A stretch of 64,000 bases of DNA from Methanococcus voltae. GTDB lineage: Archaea; AGJL01; Methanococci; Methanococcales; Methanococcaceae. The number at the start of each line of letters is the position of its first letter. Position 1 is the first letter of the stretch. The notes under the pieces were generated by a model. That model was not told the origin of the DNA. It saw nothing but the letters and a program-made list of their open reading frames with translations, and searched no databases. The translations under genes were made by a program, and so were the position numbers. Below, in pieces: positions 1 through 9,701 of this stretch. The stretch covers positions 248,001 through 312,000 of the forward strand of contig NZ_JANUCR010000002.1 of NCBI RefSeq assembly GCF_024807655.1. Reading direction: 5' to 3'.

Positions 1-1149
1 CCAAAATATATTTTAAAAGGTGCTTCAATATTAAGACCTGGTTTAGCTTATGCGTCAAATGATATACAAATAGACGACGATGTAATAATTTTAGTGGAAA
101 ATGAAGAGTTAATAAGTAAATATGGTAATATTGAAGGCGTATACACCGATTTATTAGAAAAAACCCCTCTCGAAATAAATGTAAAAAAAATGGACATTTT
201 AGGCGTTGGTAAAGCCAGAATGAATTATAATGAAATTATTGAAGCTCAAAAGGGAATGATTGCAAAAGTAAGAAAGTCTGAAGAGCCAAAACCTGCAAAT
301 ATCAATCCTATTCATTCAGATTTTAAAACAATGGTCGAAGCAAATAAAACACCAATGGATAAATTTGAGACTCAATCTGTAGGTTTTATGAGAAATACTG
401 CTGAAAAAATAAATTTACCTACAACAGTGGCTTATTCTGGTGGGAAAGATAGTTTAGCAGTTTACTTACTTGCAAAAAAAGCATTTAATAACGACCCTGA
501 AATTGAAAAATCACAGATAAATTATGAAATACTTTTCAATGATACAGGTATCGAATTTAACGAGACACTCGAAAATATAGATATGATGGAAAAGCATTAT
601 GGTAAAGAAATATTAAAGACTAAATCAAACGATTTCTGGGAATTAGCAAAGAAATATGGTCCACCTTCCCGAGACAATAGGTGGTGTAGTGAGGAATGTA
701 AATTAAGACCTTTGGGCGAGCTGATAGACTCTAAATATCCAAAAGGTTGCCTCACTTTTGTAGGATTACGAAAATATGAATCCATTAACCGTTCAAAGAA
801 ACCAAGAATTTGGCAAAGCCCAAATATTAAAAAGCAAACACTTGCAGCTCCAATATTGGAATGGACAGCTATGCACGTATGGATTTACATATTCCGAAAT
901 GAAGCACCTTACAACGTACTTTATGAGCAAAATTTTGATAGAGTAGGTTGTTTTATGTGTCCCGCAATGGAAACCGGTGAAATTGAGCTTATAAAGCGTA
1001 ATTATGCAGAATTATGGGAAAAGTGGGAAAACTTTTTAAAGAACTGGGCAAAAGAAAACAATTATGATGAAGAATGGGTTAAAAAAGGTTGGAAATTGAA
1101 ATATCCAAAAGATGGTAAGAAAAGAGATAATAGTGATTATAATAATTAA
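1..1149 (+). CDS. PUA-domain PP-loop protein, PAPS-reductase family (5' end outside window)
   Basis: The frame is open from base 1, so the gene is cut by the left edge; the GTG at 94 is internal. The first ~75 visible residues read like a PUA RNA-binding domain (ILRPG near the start, then GVGKARMNYNEI and a KGMIAKV strand). The rest is a PAPS-reductase/ATP-pyrophosphatase fold with the PP-loop SGGKDS and two cysteine motifs, WCSEECK and GCFMCPA, which could hold a metal or Fe-S cluster. PUA plus PP-loop is typical of methanogen proteins annotated as PAPS reductases. The PUA domain suggests an RNA substrate, for example in tRNA sulfuration, rather than sulfate assimilation; that is inference. 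The C-terminus is rich in Lys, Trp and Asn. A T-rich terminator follows. Confidence 0.85.
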   Translation, partial: PKYILKGASILRPGLAYASNDIQIDDDVIILVENEELISKYGNIEGVYTDLLEKTPLEINVKKMDILGVGKARMNYNEIIEAQKGMIAKVRKSEEPKPANINPIHSDFKTMVEANKTPMDKFETQSVGFMRNTAEKINLPTTVAYSGGKDSLAVYLLAKKAFNNDPEIEKSQINYEILFNDTGIEFNETLENIDMMEKHYGKEILKTKSNDFWELAKKYGPPSRDNRWCSEECKLRPLGELIDSKYPKGCLTFVGLRKYESINRSKKPRIWQSPNIKKQTLAAPILEWTAMHVWIYIFRNEAPYNVLYEQNFDRVGCFMCPAMETGEIELIKRNYAELWEKWENFLKNWAKENNYDEEWVKKGWKLKYPKDGKKRDNSDYNN

Positions 1150-1154
1150 TTAAA

Positions 1155-1214
1155 TATTTTTATTCTTTTATTCTTTTATTATTTTATTATTTTATTATTT
1201 TATTTATTTTTTAT
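1155..1214 (+). terminator. T-rich transcription terminator
   Basis: Repeated T4-T6 runs start a few bases after the stop codon of the PP-loop gene and continue for about 60 bases. Oligo-T tracts are the usual archaeal intrinsic terminator. No hairpin is seen. Confidence 0.5.
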
Positions 1215-1337
1215 AGTTTATTTAATCCTATTTTTTATAATTCTATTGTATATTATATCTTAAAACACACCTTAATTATAAATACTATATTTTTAATAAA
1301 TTTATTAAATTATATTCACAAAAAGATAAGTGATACT

Positions 1338-2666
1338 ATGGGAAATACTGAAAATATGGAAAGTGATTACAGAAAATTTATAAATTCCTTGGATAAAATA
1401 AAAATTGATTCCGCAAACAAAGTATTTGAAATTTCAAAAATATTGAATGATAATGATAAAACCACTGTTAACACCTTAATGATTAATGACGTTGGCGGTT
1501 ATAAAGTAGTTGGTAATTTATGCACTCGTGAGAATGTAGCAAAGAGCCTAAATATAAAGCCAAATGAATTAATGAATCATATGATTAAAGCAATGGAAAA
1601 CGAACCAAACGGTCAACTTGTATTGGATGAGGAACTTGAGAAGCAATACGTAGACGATGACGTAAAGAAAATAACAGATTATCCAATTCCTACTTATTAC
1701 GGTGAAGATGCAGGACCTTACTTAACTTCAGGTATCGTAATTGTCAAGGATAAAGACGAAGGAGTTAATGCTTCAATACACAGAATTTTAGTAAGACCAG
1801 ATGGAAATTTAGTAATTAGGATGGTTGAACAGAGACACCTCCATTATATATATAACAAAAATATCGAAAATATGATAAAAGAAGGTAAAGACGGCGTTGA
1901 TGTAGCAATAGTAATCGGTGTAGAGCCCGCATTACTTTTGGCAGCTTCAACTTCCGGAGATGTATCTTTCAACGAGTTAAAATATGCTTCCGCAATAATG
2001 AACAAACCTATCAAAACAATTAAAGGTAAAACGGTAGACTTAGAAATTCCAGAAGCTGAGTTTATAATAGAGGGTAAGATAACTAATAAAAATGATGACG
2101 AAGGTCCATTTGTGGATATTACAGGAACTTACGACGTTATCAGAAAACAGCCAGTAATTAAAATAACCGCACTTAGGACAAAAAAAGACCCAATTTTCCA
2201 CGCTTTACTTCCTGGTGGAACAGAACATAAGATTTTAATGGGTTTACCTCAAGAGCCAAGAATGTTTAAAGGTATTAGAAACACCGTACCATCTGTTAAA
2301 AATGTTGCTTTAACCGAAGGTGGTTGTTGCTGGTTGCACGCAGTCGTATCTATTGATAAAAAAACACAGGGCGATGGTAAAAATGCAATTTTAGCAGCTT
2401 TAGCGGCTCACCCAAGTTTAAAACACGTTGTAATAGTTGATGATGATATAGATATCTACAATCCAATAGATGTAGAGTATGCAATTGCTACAAGAGTTCA
2501 AAGTGCAAAAGATGTTATAATCGTAGATGGTGCAAAAGGCTCATCTTTAGACCCTTCTGCAGACCATAAAATGAAATTAACGTCAAAAATGGGAATAGAT
2601 GCTACTATGGACTTAATAAAAGGTAAAAAAGAATTTGTAAGGGCTGTAATTCCCGATATAAAATAA
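1338..2666 (+). CDS. UbiD-family decarboxylase, probable anhydromevalonate phosphate decarboxylase
   Basis: A 442-residue member of the UbiD family, which uses prenylated FMN to remove a carboxyl group from an unsaturated acid. Family landmarks are the HRILVRPDGNLVIR segment and EGPFVDITGTY around Glu255, where UbiD enzymes carry the Glu that acts with prenyl-FMN. The length suits the archaeal group thought to make isopentenyl phosphate in the modified mevalonate pathway (trans-anhydromevalonate 5-phosphate decarboxylase). That role is taken from family knowledge and from the presence of a UPF0058 gene next door, as I recall for Methanocaldococcus; the sequence alone proves only UbiD. The ATG follows AAGTGATACT, a modest Shine-Dalgarno motif. 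Confidence 0.85.
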   Translation: MGNTENMESDYRKFINSLDKIKIDSANKVFEISKILNDNDKTTVNTLMINDVGGYKVVGNLCTRENVAKSLNIKPNELMNHMIKAMENEPNGQLVLDEELEKQYVDDDVKKITDYPIPTYYGEDAGPYLTSGIVIVKDKDEGVNASIHRILVRPDGNLVIRMVEQRHLHYIYNKNIENMIKEGKDGVDVAIVIGVEPALLLAASTSGDVSFNELKYASAIMNKPIKTIKGKTVDLEIPEAEFIIEGKITNKNDDEGPFVDITGTYDVIRKQPVIKITALRTKKDPIFHALLPGGTEHKILMGLPQEPRMFKGIRNTVPSVKNVALTEGGCCWLHAVVSIDKKTQGDGKNAILAALAAHPSLKHVVIVDDDIDIYNPIDVEYAIATRVQSAKDVIIVDGAKGSSLDPSADHKMKLTSKMGIDATMDLIKGKKEFVRAVIPDIK

Positions 2667-2970
2667 ATTTGAGATATTTAATTTAAAGTAAGTTAAAGTA
2701 AGTTAAAAAAAAATACTTATTGAATTTTCCAATTGGAATATAATAATTAACATTTAGGATTGATTATATTTTTAAAAATTCAAAAATATTTCAATATATA
2801 AGATATCCTTAAATATGATTAACCTAAAAACAATATCTAATAATAAGAATACTATTAAATATATGATTAAATTGATTATCAAATTATTATATATTTTTAG
2901 TATTTTTTATTTTGTTAATGTTAAATGTGCATATATATGGCACATATTTTATATTTATCGTGGTGGTTAA
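2667..2970. other. Intergenic region with TTCCAATTGGAA palindrome
   Basis: This 304-bp AT-rich gap lies between the UbiD and UPF0058 genes. It holds a doubled AAGTAAGTTA near 2690-2706, a perfect 12-bp palindrome TTCCAATTGGAA at 2727-2738, and several TATA-like runs. A GGTGG ribosome binding site ends the gap. No gene is seen in it. Confidence 0.6.
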
Positions 2971-3267
2971 ATGCATAAGGATGAATTAATTCAATTACAT
3001 CAACTTTTGGTATATATGAGAAAGGACCTATACACTACTTTTGGGGAGGATAACTTAGGAGAAAGTTTTGAGGAATATGACAATTTAAATATTAGACCTC
3101 ATCACATTCATAGGACAAAATCAGAGCATACCTATGCAATATTTTTATTGTCAAGCATTATTGGGAAAATCTTGTCTGAAAAAGGAGATGTTCCGAGAAG
3201 TGTTGCAAGTAGGTTAAAAGATACTGGGGAAAAAATTGGGAAAGAAATTGCAAGAAAAAAAAGATAA
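2971..3267 (+). CDS. UPF0058 family protein
   Basis: A 98-residue protein recognised as UPF0058, a small family of unknown function found in methanogens and other euryarchaea. It begins MHKDELIQLHQLLVYMRKDL and has a central His-rich segment (RPHHIHRTKSEH) followed by a hydrophobic helix and a basic C-terminus (KEIARKKR). No catalytic motif is apparent; the conserved histidines may bind a metal or nucleic acid, which is only a guess. The ATG has a strong GGTGG site 5 bases upstream. Its stop faces the dnaG stop across a 99-bp gap with terminators in both directions. Confidence 0.85.
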   Translation: MHKDELIQLHQLLVYMRKDLYTTFGEDNLGESFEEYDNLNIRPHHIHRTKSEHTYAIFLLSSIIGKILSEKGDVPRSVASRLKDTGEKIGKEIARKKR

Positions 3268-3309
3268 TAAAATAATAATAAAATAATAATAATAATAATA
3301 ATAAAATAA

Positions 3310-3350
3310 TCTTTTTTAATATATTTTAAAATAAAAAAAATAAATATTTT
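3310..3350. terminator. Bidirectional terminator between UPF0058 gene and dnaG
   Basis: On the plus strand there is a T6 run at 3312-3317. On the minus strand an A-rich stretch (about 3331-3341) gives a T-rich tract just after the dnaG stop. The two genes converge here, so each strand has an oligo-T terminator. Confidence 0.5.
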
Positions 3351-3366
3351 ATGATTGTAAATAATT

Positions 3367-5178
3367 TTACGCTTTTAATTCATTGAATGAAAGTAATCTC
3401 AATTCTGACGGTCTTTTTGATACATTAACGTTTTTACCAATAATCAACTTAGTTTTATCGTATAATTTATCAACAATTTGCTGATTTATTGGATAATCTA
3501 AAATTATCACATCATTATCTTTTATTTCTGGATTATCCATTAATTCGTCGATATTTATAAGTTTTTCCACACCTTCGTGTATTAAACTTACCATTCCAGT
3601 ACCTTGGATTTTATCAACGATAGATTTTACACTGATTATGTTGTTAATATCAATAACTGATTGTAATTCGTTTTCAGCACTTAATTCTTTGGCAGGTATT
3701 AATTTTTCAACCAATTCTTTGTTTTTTGAATCTTTACTTATTAATTCGCCAATGTTAAGTTCAGATTCGCCACTGGTATCTTTAGAAACTTTTTTAACAT
3801 CGTTTTTTGATTTAATTTTACTATTTTTATTTTCGATTTTCTCAATTTTTTCAGTTTCCTTTTTTGATAAGTCATCAGACTTTTTAAACACTTTTTCTTT
3901 TTCTTTTTCCACAGCTTCTAAATTGGAAGTTTTTATACTCACTTCTGCAGGTGATTTTTTGTATTTTTCAACCCCTAATGTAGTATCTTTATCTTTATTT
4001 TTTTCTTTAGAACCTGTTTTAAGTGTTTTAGACTCTTCATTTAGTTTATCAACGTCTATGATTCCATCACTCTTTAGATAATTTTCCGAAGATGCTGATT
4101 TTTCAAATTTTTCAGTTTTTTCATTTAATATCTGAGATGTACTAAAATTTTCTTTTATATGTTCTAAATTAGAATTTAATTCTTTTTTATACTTATGGTA
4201 TCCAAAACCCTCTGGTTTATCTTTAGATTGCTGTGAAGACTGTACTGCTACTTCTTCAAGTTTTTTAGCACCCTGAATATGCCCGTTTCCATTTCCATTT
4301 CCATTTCCATGCGGTTTTTCGTATTTGTTATATTTTTCGTATTTATCATTTTTAAGTTCTTCTGTATTGATATTATATTGTTCTATCGGTATTTTAGACC
4401 TTAAACACTTTAATATTTCTTTTTTAGATGTTTCTTCAACTTCTTTACCATAAGGCGCTCTTGCAACGTAGTCTACATCACAAGTTTGTAATAACTCTTT
4501 TAATATAAGTTCTCCGCCCCTGTCTCCATCAGTAAACACAGTAGTAGTTTTTCTTTTGGTTAATTCGATTATTGATTTTGGAACCGATGTACCTTCAACA
4601 GCTACGGCGTTTTTAATCCCACATCTCAGTAAATTTAAGACGTCCGCTCTACCTTCAACTACGATTATGGCATCAGAATGTATTACATTAGGGCCACAAG
4701 GCAAGTTTTCTTCGCCAAACTCTAAAATTTCCTGAACCCTAAGTGATTCCTTTATTTCATCGGTTATTTCGTAGGAATCTGCCATTTCGTCCATTAATTT
4801 TTTAAGTATATTTTGAGCACGTTCAGTAATGTAGTGCCTTTTAGATATTCTAATATCTTCTACATTCGTAATATTGACGGTGGCTAAGCAAGGACCCACT
4901 CTATCGATAGTTTCGAGAGTGGCAGCGAGTATCGACGTTTCAACCTTATCTAAACTTGAAGGGAGGGTAATTTTTGCAAGAGATTTACCACCCATATTTT
5001 CAAGTTCTACATCAATACGGCCAATCCTTCCACTTTTTTGTAAATCCCTTAAATCCAATTCATTACTTAAGAGACCTTCAGTTTGCCCAAAGATTGCACC
5101 AATAACGTCGTGTTTCTCCACATAACCGTCAGCCATTAATTCTGCGTATATAATATATTTACTTGTACCTAAATCCAT
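3367..5178 (-). CDS. dnaG: Archaeal DnaG (Toprim-domain) with an enlarged disordered linker
   Basis: The N-terminal domain starts [20 protein letters not shown], which matches the usual archaeal DnaG start. I therefore chose the ATG at 5178, which has AGAGGATT upstream, over the ATG ten codons earlier. The Toprim domain follows with VVEGRADV (Glu175) and TDGDRGG (Asp217, Asp219), the metal-binding residues. From about residue 260 to 500 the chain is Lys/Glu/Ser/Asn-rich low complexity, with a (GN)4-5 repeat at about 291-300. A conserved C-terminal domain of about 100 residues then ends the protein. The total, 603 residues, is longer than the roughly 400-450 usual for archaeal DnaG. Archaeal DnaG has primase activity in vitro and in many species binds the exosome. 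Confidence 0.93.
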   Translation of the reverse strand: MDLGTSKYIIYAELMADGYVEKHDVIGAIFGQTEGLLSNELDLRDLQKSGRIGRIDVELENMGGKSLAKITLPSSLDKVETSILAATLETIDRVGPCLATVNITNVEDIRISKRHYITERAQNILKKLMDEMADSYEITDEIKESLRVQEILEFGEENLPCGPNVIHSDAIIVVEGRADVLNLLRCGIKNAVAVEGTSVPKSIIELTKRKTTTVFTDGDRGGELILKELLQTCDVDYVARAPYGKEVEETSKKEILKCLRSKIPIEQYNINTEELKNDKYEKYNKYEKPHGNGNGNGNGHIQGAKKLEEVAVQSSQQSKDKPEGFGYHKYKKELNSNLEHIKENFSTSQILNEKTEKFEKSASSENYLKSDGIIDVDKLNEESKTLKTGSKEKNKDKDTTLGVEKYKKSPAEVSIKTSNLEAVEKEKEKVFKKSDDLSKKETEKIEKIENKNSKIKSKNDVKKVSKDTSGESELNIGELISKDSKNKELVEKLIPAKELSAENELQSVIDINNIISVKSIVDKIQGTGMVSLIHEGVEKLINIDELMDNPEIKDNDVIILDYPINQQIVDKLYDKTKLIIGKNVNVSKRPSELRLLSFNELKA

Positions 5179-5809
5179 AATAATCCTCTTATAAGTTTCA
5201 TAGTTCATAATTTAATAAATAGAATTATAATTGTAGTTATTTATATCTAACATCAGTTTATTATTTTATTAATTTACTTTACAGTATCTAATTTATATAT
5301 CAGTATATATTAATATTCAAATATATTAATATTACAATAATTTAGAATCATACTTTTAGCTATTCTGTACCCGTTTTTTAGGCTATATTTGTATTTTATA
5401 TCACAATTTTCCAAGTATTTTAATTTTTTAATCATATTATTAGTTTTTAAGGGTTTTTTTAAAATTTAATTGATTTTATTCGTTAAAATTTTTGAATGTT
5501 TTGTTTCCTGTTTATTTCATAAACTTTATAATACGGTGATGAGATAATATATTAATCAATAATAATCATAATAATTGAAATAATGTATAAATTATTTTTT
5601 CATAATCTATACTAAATATGTTTTTATTGTTTTTTGTATATAAAGTATAACACAATGATTGATGATATTGTTTTTTAAAAATGTTTTGAAAGCGATAAAT
5701 TTATAAGTATTATGAAAATAAGTACAAATGAAAATATATTTATTAACAAATTATTGCACTAATTATGCTAATTTGCATTAATCTATTAAATATTAAAATG
5801 GGGCAAAAT
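5179..5809. other. Divergent intergenic region between dnaG and rad50
   Basis: About 630 AT-rich bases lie between the chosen dnaG and rad50 starts. The only supported element is the rad50 promoter near 5690-5707. An ATG at 5765 in the rad50 frame would add 15 residues (hydrophobic, with no ribosome binding site), so I treat it as untranslated. No RNA gene is recognised. Confidence 0.5.
5690..5707 (+). promoter_or_regulatory. Probable rad50 promoter (BRE + TATA box)
   Basis: AAGCGATAAA (BRE-like) runs into TTTATAAG at 5700-5707. Transcription would begin about 25 bases downstream, leaving a leader of some 75 bases before the chosen rad50 start. Confidence 0.45.
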
Positions 5810-8800
5810 ATGATATTAAAGACTTTAGAACTTCAAAACTTTAGAAGCCATCGAAATAGCAAGATTGAGTTTAAAGAGGGCATTACAACAATCGTGGGGA
5901 AAAATGGTAGTGGGAAATCATCTATTTTTCAGGCAATTAATTACGCATTGTTTGCTCCAAGTAAAAGAAAGGAATATGAATTAAGCAATATGATAAAAAA
6001 CGAAGCAGATAGTTTTAAAATTGTTTTTACGTTTGAGGTTAGGGGAAAAACCTACAAAATCATAAGGCAAAGAAATAGAAAGTCGACAAAACCTGAAAAT
6101 ATATTGCTTTTAAACGATACAATACTCGCAGATAATAATAGTATGGTTAATACGAAAGTTCAAGAAATTTTGGAGATGGATAATAACGTATTTTCTAATG
6201 CAATCTATATTAAACAGGGTGACATCATTAATTTGATTAATTTACCACCTAAAGACAGAAAAGACGTTATTGATAAAATATTGGGTGTGGAAAAATACGT
6301 AAAAGCACACGATAGAATGAAAGACGTTATAACACGTTATGATGAAAAAATAAACTTATTAAATAAAAATTTGGTAGATGAAACGCAAATAAACGAAAGT
6401 ATTTTAAAAAATAATCAAGAAATAGAAAATTATAACAATTTAAGTTATGAAAAATCTCAAAATCTAAAAAATCTAAAAAATGATGAAAAAGAGATTTTAA
6501 ATAAATTAAACCTTTTAAAAGCAAATAATGAAAAAAATGAGGAATATAACTTAAATTTATCCAAAAATAATCAAGAAATTTCCGTATTTAATGATACAAT
6601 TTCTAATATAACGGCTGATTTAAAGACAATATTAAATAATAAAGATAATTTAAATTCTAAAGAAGAAAACTATGAAAATTATATTACTTTAATGGAAAAA
6701 ATAAACAATTTAAATGAAAAAATAAACAATGAAACCAATAAACAGATTTATAATCATTATAAAGAGTTAAATTCAAAATTATCGTATTTAATTTCTGAAT
6801 ATAACGAATCTATAAGAAATGAACAATTTAACATCCGCAATGGAAACAAAAAAGAAGAAGAATGCAATTTATTAGATATAACAAATATAACAAATATAAC
6901 AAATATAACAAATAATGAACGTTTAATATCAAATAATATTGCTGAAATGAATAGTATCGCAAAAAATACTAAATCTCTCAAGGATTTTGATAGTTCGTTA
7001 GAACTTTTGATAACCAATTTTGAGCAAATAGTTAATCAACTGGAAAATATGGAACTTCAAGAACGAAATAAGCAAGAAAATGAGCAATATTATAATACTT
7101 ATGAACAAATAAATAATCAAATAATTGATTTAACGGAAAAAATAAACAAATCAACCTTATTGGAAGCTAATATTAAAAATACACTAAATGAACTTAAAAT
7201 TTTAGAAAATAAATTATGTGAAAATACTAAGCAAACCGTAAAATTTAATGAAATCAATGAGCAATTAATAAGTTTAGATACTGTAAAAATAGAAAATGAC
7301 ATAAAAGCAAGTACTGAAAAACTAAACAATTTAAAATCAACAAAAATAAATTTGGAGTCTAAAATAGGCGAATTAGATTTATCAAATGATGAATTAAATA
7401 ACATAAGTGATAAAAAAGTATGTCCTACTTGTAGGGCAGAATTATCTGACGAAAAAAAGAATGAAATCATAATGAATAATAATACTTTGATAAAAAACTA
7501 CAAAGGGCGTTTATTGGACTGTAATAGCTCTATAGATAATGTTTCAAGTGATTTGAAAATATTAGCGGATAATCAAAATTTATCAAATCAATTAAAGACT
7601 GAATTAGCACGTTTAAGTTCTAAAATAGAATCAGAAATTAGTTTAAAAGATGAAATTACTGCTAAAAAAGAAATTTTGTCAAATTTACAAGCAGAAAATA
7701 AATTAAATGGTAAATTGGAAGATTTAGATTTATTAAATCAAGATTTAAAAGATAAACAACAACTTCTTAAGGATAAATATACAAAATATTTGTATGCTGT
7801 AGATTATCTTAAAAATTCTAAAATGGATAAAAAAACCTTAGAAAATAAAAAGAATGAAATTTTACTTAATTTTTCAGAAATAATTAAAAATTACAATGAT
7901 TTGGATTTAAAAAACAATGAGGAGTTTGGAAATAAATTAAATTATAAATTAAATTATAACTTAACTCATTTGAAAACTATTGAAATTACGCAAACTATTA
8001 AAGCATTTAAATCTTCTTTAAAATCAAATTTAGATCTATTAAAAGATACTATGAAGTATTTAAGTGGTTTAAACAAAATATTGTGTAGTATTAATGATAT
8101 ATTGAATGAAATACTTGAAAAAGATTTAAAAAACAAGTATGAACAGTATGAAAATAATTTAAATGATAAATACCGATTAGAATCTGAGATAAAAATCTAC
8201 ACTGAAGATTATGAACAATATAAAAGCTCAGAAGCAATTATTAATACTTATATCTCAAATTACTGCTCTAAAAGTTCTAAATATTACAATACTTTTGAAA
8301 ATCTAAACTCCGAATACATCGAATACCTCAAATATTTAATGGATAAAAACGTTAAAATAACTGAAAAGATAGTTAATTTCGAGAAATTACTTAATAATTT
8401 GTTGGATTTCTTTAAAAATTCCATAATGAATATTGAACTTAAAAATGAAGCTATAAAAAATGATATTCAGACTTTAAATTATTCTAAAGAAGAGCACGAG
8501 AATATTCGAATACAAAATGAAATCCTAAAACAACAAATTTATGATATTAATTTGGAGTTGCAAAAAATAGATTATAATATTTCAAGTTTAAATAAGGATA
8601 ATATTGGCTTAAATCAAATTTTAGAAGATAATATTATTAAAAAAGATGAATTAAATAATTTAACGTACTTTAAAAACTATTTAGTTAAGGTTAGAGAAGT
8701 ATTTTCAAGAGATGGCGTTCAAAAACATATTAGGGAAATGTACATACCTTTAATTCAAAAATATGCAAATGAGATATTTTCTGAATTTGGTATGCAATAC

Positions 8801-9139
8801 TCCCACATACAAATAACCTCAGATTGTGATTTAATCGTTGATGGGATACCTGTAAGTAATATGAGTGGTGGGGAGCAGGTTGCTGTTGCTTTAGCTCTTA
8901 GATTAGGTATCGCAAATGCAATATGTGATAATATGGAATGTATTATATTAGATGAGCCTACTGCTTATTTAGACGAAGATAGGAGAAGGAATTTGTTGAC
9001 CATTTTTTCAAGCATAAAGAAAATAAACCAAATCGTTATAATTACCCACCATCACGAAATGGAGGAAATTGCAAACGAAGTAATACAAATTTCCAAAAAT
9101 GGGGATGATTCCAAAATAAAAATTGCTGAAACAAATTAA
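5810..9139 (+). CDS. rad50: DNA double-strand break repair ATPase Rad50
   Basis: An SMC-like ATPase that works with Mre11 in double-strand break processing. Residue numbers here count from the ATG at 5765. The Walker A motif GKNGSGKSS is near residue 40, a long coiled coil is interrupted by the zinc hook CPTC (553-556), and the signature MSGGEQ (Ser1034) and Walker B IILDEPTAYLDED lie near the C-terminus. The start at 5810 gives MILKTLELQNFRSH, the usual Rad50 beginning, with GGGG nine bases upstream. At 1109 residues it is somewhat long; the coiled coil holds an in-frame ITN repeat near 6881-6915 and is very Asn-rich. It is convergent to mre11 instead of following it. Confidence 0.96.
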   Translation: MILKTLELQNFRSHRNSKIEFKEGITTIVGKNGSGKSSIFQAINYALFAPSKRKEYELSNMIKNEADSFKIVFTFEVRGKTYKIIRQRNRKSTKPENILLLNDTILADNNSMVNTKVQEILEMDNNVFSNAIYIKQGDIINLINLPPKDRKDVIDKILGVEKYVKAHDRMKDVITRYDEKINLLNKNLVDETQINESILKNNQEIENYNNLSYEKSQNLKNLKNDEKEILNKLNLLKANNEKNEEYNLNLSKNNQEISVFNDTISNITADLKTILNNKDNLNSKEENYENYITLMEKINNLNEKINNETNKQIYNHYKELNSKLSYLISEYNESIRNEQFNIRNGNKKEEECNLLDITNITNITNITNNERLISNNIAEMNSIAKNTKSLKDFDSSLELLITNFEQIVNQLENMELQERNKQENEQYYNTYEQINNQIIDLTEKINKSTLLEANIKNTLNELKILENKLCENTKQTVKFNEINEQLISLDTVKIENDIKASTEKLNNLKSTKINLESKIGELDLSNDELNNISDKKVCPTCRAELSDEKKNEIIMNNNTLIKNYKGRLLDCNSSIDNVSSDLKILADNQNLSNQLKTELARLSSKIESEISLKDEITAKKEILSNLQAENKLNGKLEDLDLLNQDLKDKQQLLKDKYTKYLYAVDYLKNSKMDKKTLENKKNEILLNFSEIIKNYNDLDLKNNEEFGNKLNYKLNYNLTHLKTIEITQTIKAFKSSLKSNLDLLKDTMKYLSGLNKILCSINDILNEILEKDLKNKYEQYENNLNDKYRLESEIKIYTEDYEQYKSSEAIINTYISNYCSKSSKYYNTFENLNSEYIEYLKYLMDKNVKITEKIVNFEKLLNNLLDFFKNSIMNIELKNEAIKNDIQTLNYSKEEHENIRIQNEILKQQIYDINLELQKIDYNISSLNKDNIGLNQILEDNIIKKDELNNLTYFKNYLVKVREVFSRDGVQKHIREMYIPLIQKYANEIFSEFGMQYSHIQITSDCDLIVDGIPVSNMSGGEQVAVALALRLGIANAICDNMECIILDEPTAYLDEDRRRNLLTIFSSIKKINQIVIITHHHEMEEIANEVIQISKNGDDSKIKIAETN

Positions 9140-9247
9140 AATAATAAAAAAAGAATAAAAATAAAAGTATAAATATAATATATAATTTTAATTACAAGTT
9201 ATTTGATAATAAATTGGCAATACATTGGCAATACATTGACAATAAAT

Positions 9248-9700
9248 TTATAAATAACCTTGTAATTCGTAATATTTTTGTTGTTTAATTAATATAATTG
9301 GCACGCCTAATTCAATAATTGTTTTTTTTAAGAATTTGTCATTAGTCCCCACAATACAATTTTTATGATTTTTAACGTAATTAACTATCATTTCATCGGC
9401 GTATTTCCCTTCAGAATAATCTACAATTTTATAGCGAGTAATCAATTTTAAAGCTAAATTAATGGCTAACTTCTCTTTTCCCTTTAATTCCTTCTTAAGT
9501 TTATTTAATTCGTCAATAACACACTGTAGTATTATTACTTCACTATTTACAGGTATTACTCTTTCCAATTCATAAGTTATGTTTATACCTTGCTTAAACG
9601 AATATATTAAAAAATTTGTATCCAATATTATAGAATACTTGCTTAATTCAGTTTTAACACGGTTATCTACGTTATTATCTATTTTATCTATTTTATCCAT
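9248..9700 (-). CDS. PIN-domain (FCF1/VapC9-like) ribonuclease-fold protein, coupled to mre11
   Basis: A PIN domain of about 150 residues carrying the expected acidic positions: Asp27 in ILDTNFL, Asp63/Glu64 in IDELNKL, Asp102 in ADEMI and Asp121 in TNDKFL. It most resembles the single-domain archaeal proteins related to the rRNA-processing nuclease FCF1/UTP24, rather than toxin VapC, because no antitoxin gene is adjacent. Longer starts exist up to 9820 but lie inside mre11. The ATG at 9700 comes one base after the mre11 stop, with AAGGGA just upstream, so translation is probably coupled to mre11. The N-terminus has a short KIDKID repeat. Substrate unknown. Confidence 0.75.
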   Translation of the reverse strand: MDKIDKIDNNVDNRVKTELSKYSIILDTNFLIYSFKQGINITYELERVIPVNSEVIILQCVIDELNKLKKELKGKEKLAINLALKLITRYKIVDYSEGKYADEMIVNYVKNHKNCIVGTNDKFLKKTIIELGVPIILIKQQKYYELQGYL

Positions 9701-9701
9701 T

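Noticed and set aside
3638-4081. 147-codon plus-strand frame opposite dnaG
   Set aside because: It mirrors the low-complexity linker of dnaG; the hydrophobic Ser/Phe/Leu composition is the antisense of Lys/Glu/Ser codons, and no ribosome binding site is present.
5520-5700. GTGATGA and TGATGA motifs suggesting C/D box RNAs
   Set aside because: No matching CTGA D-box at a suitable distance was found.
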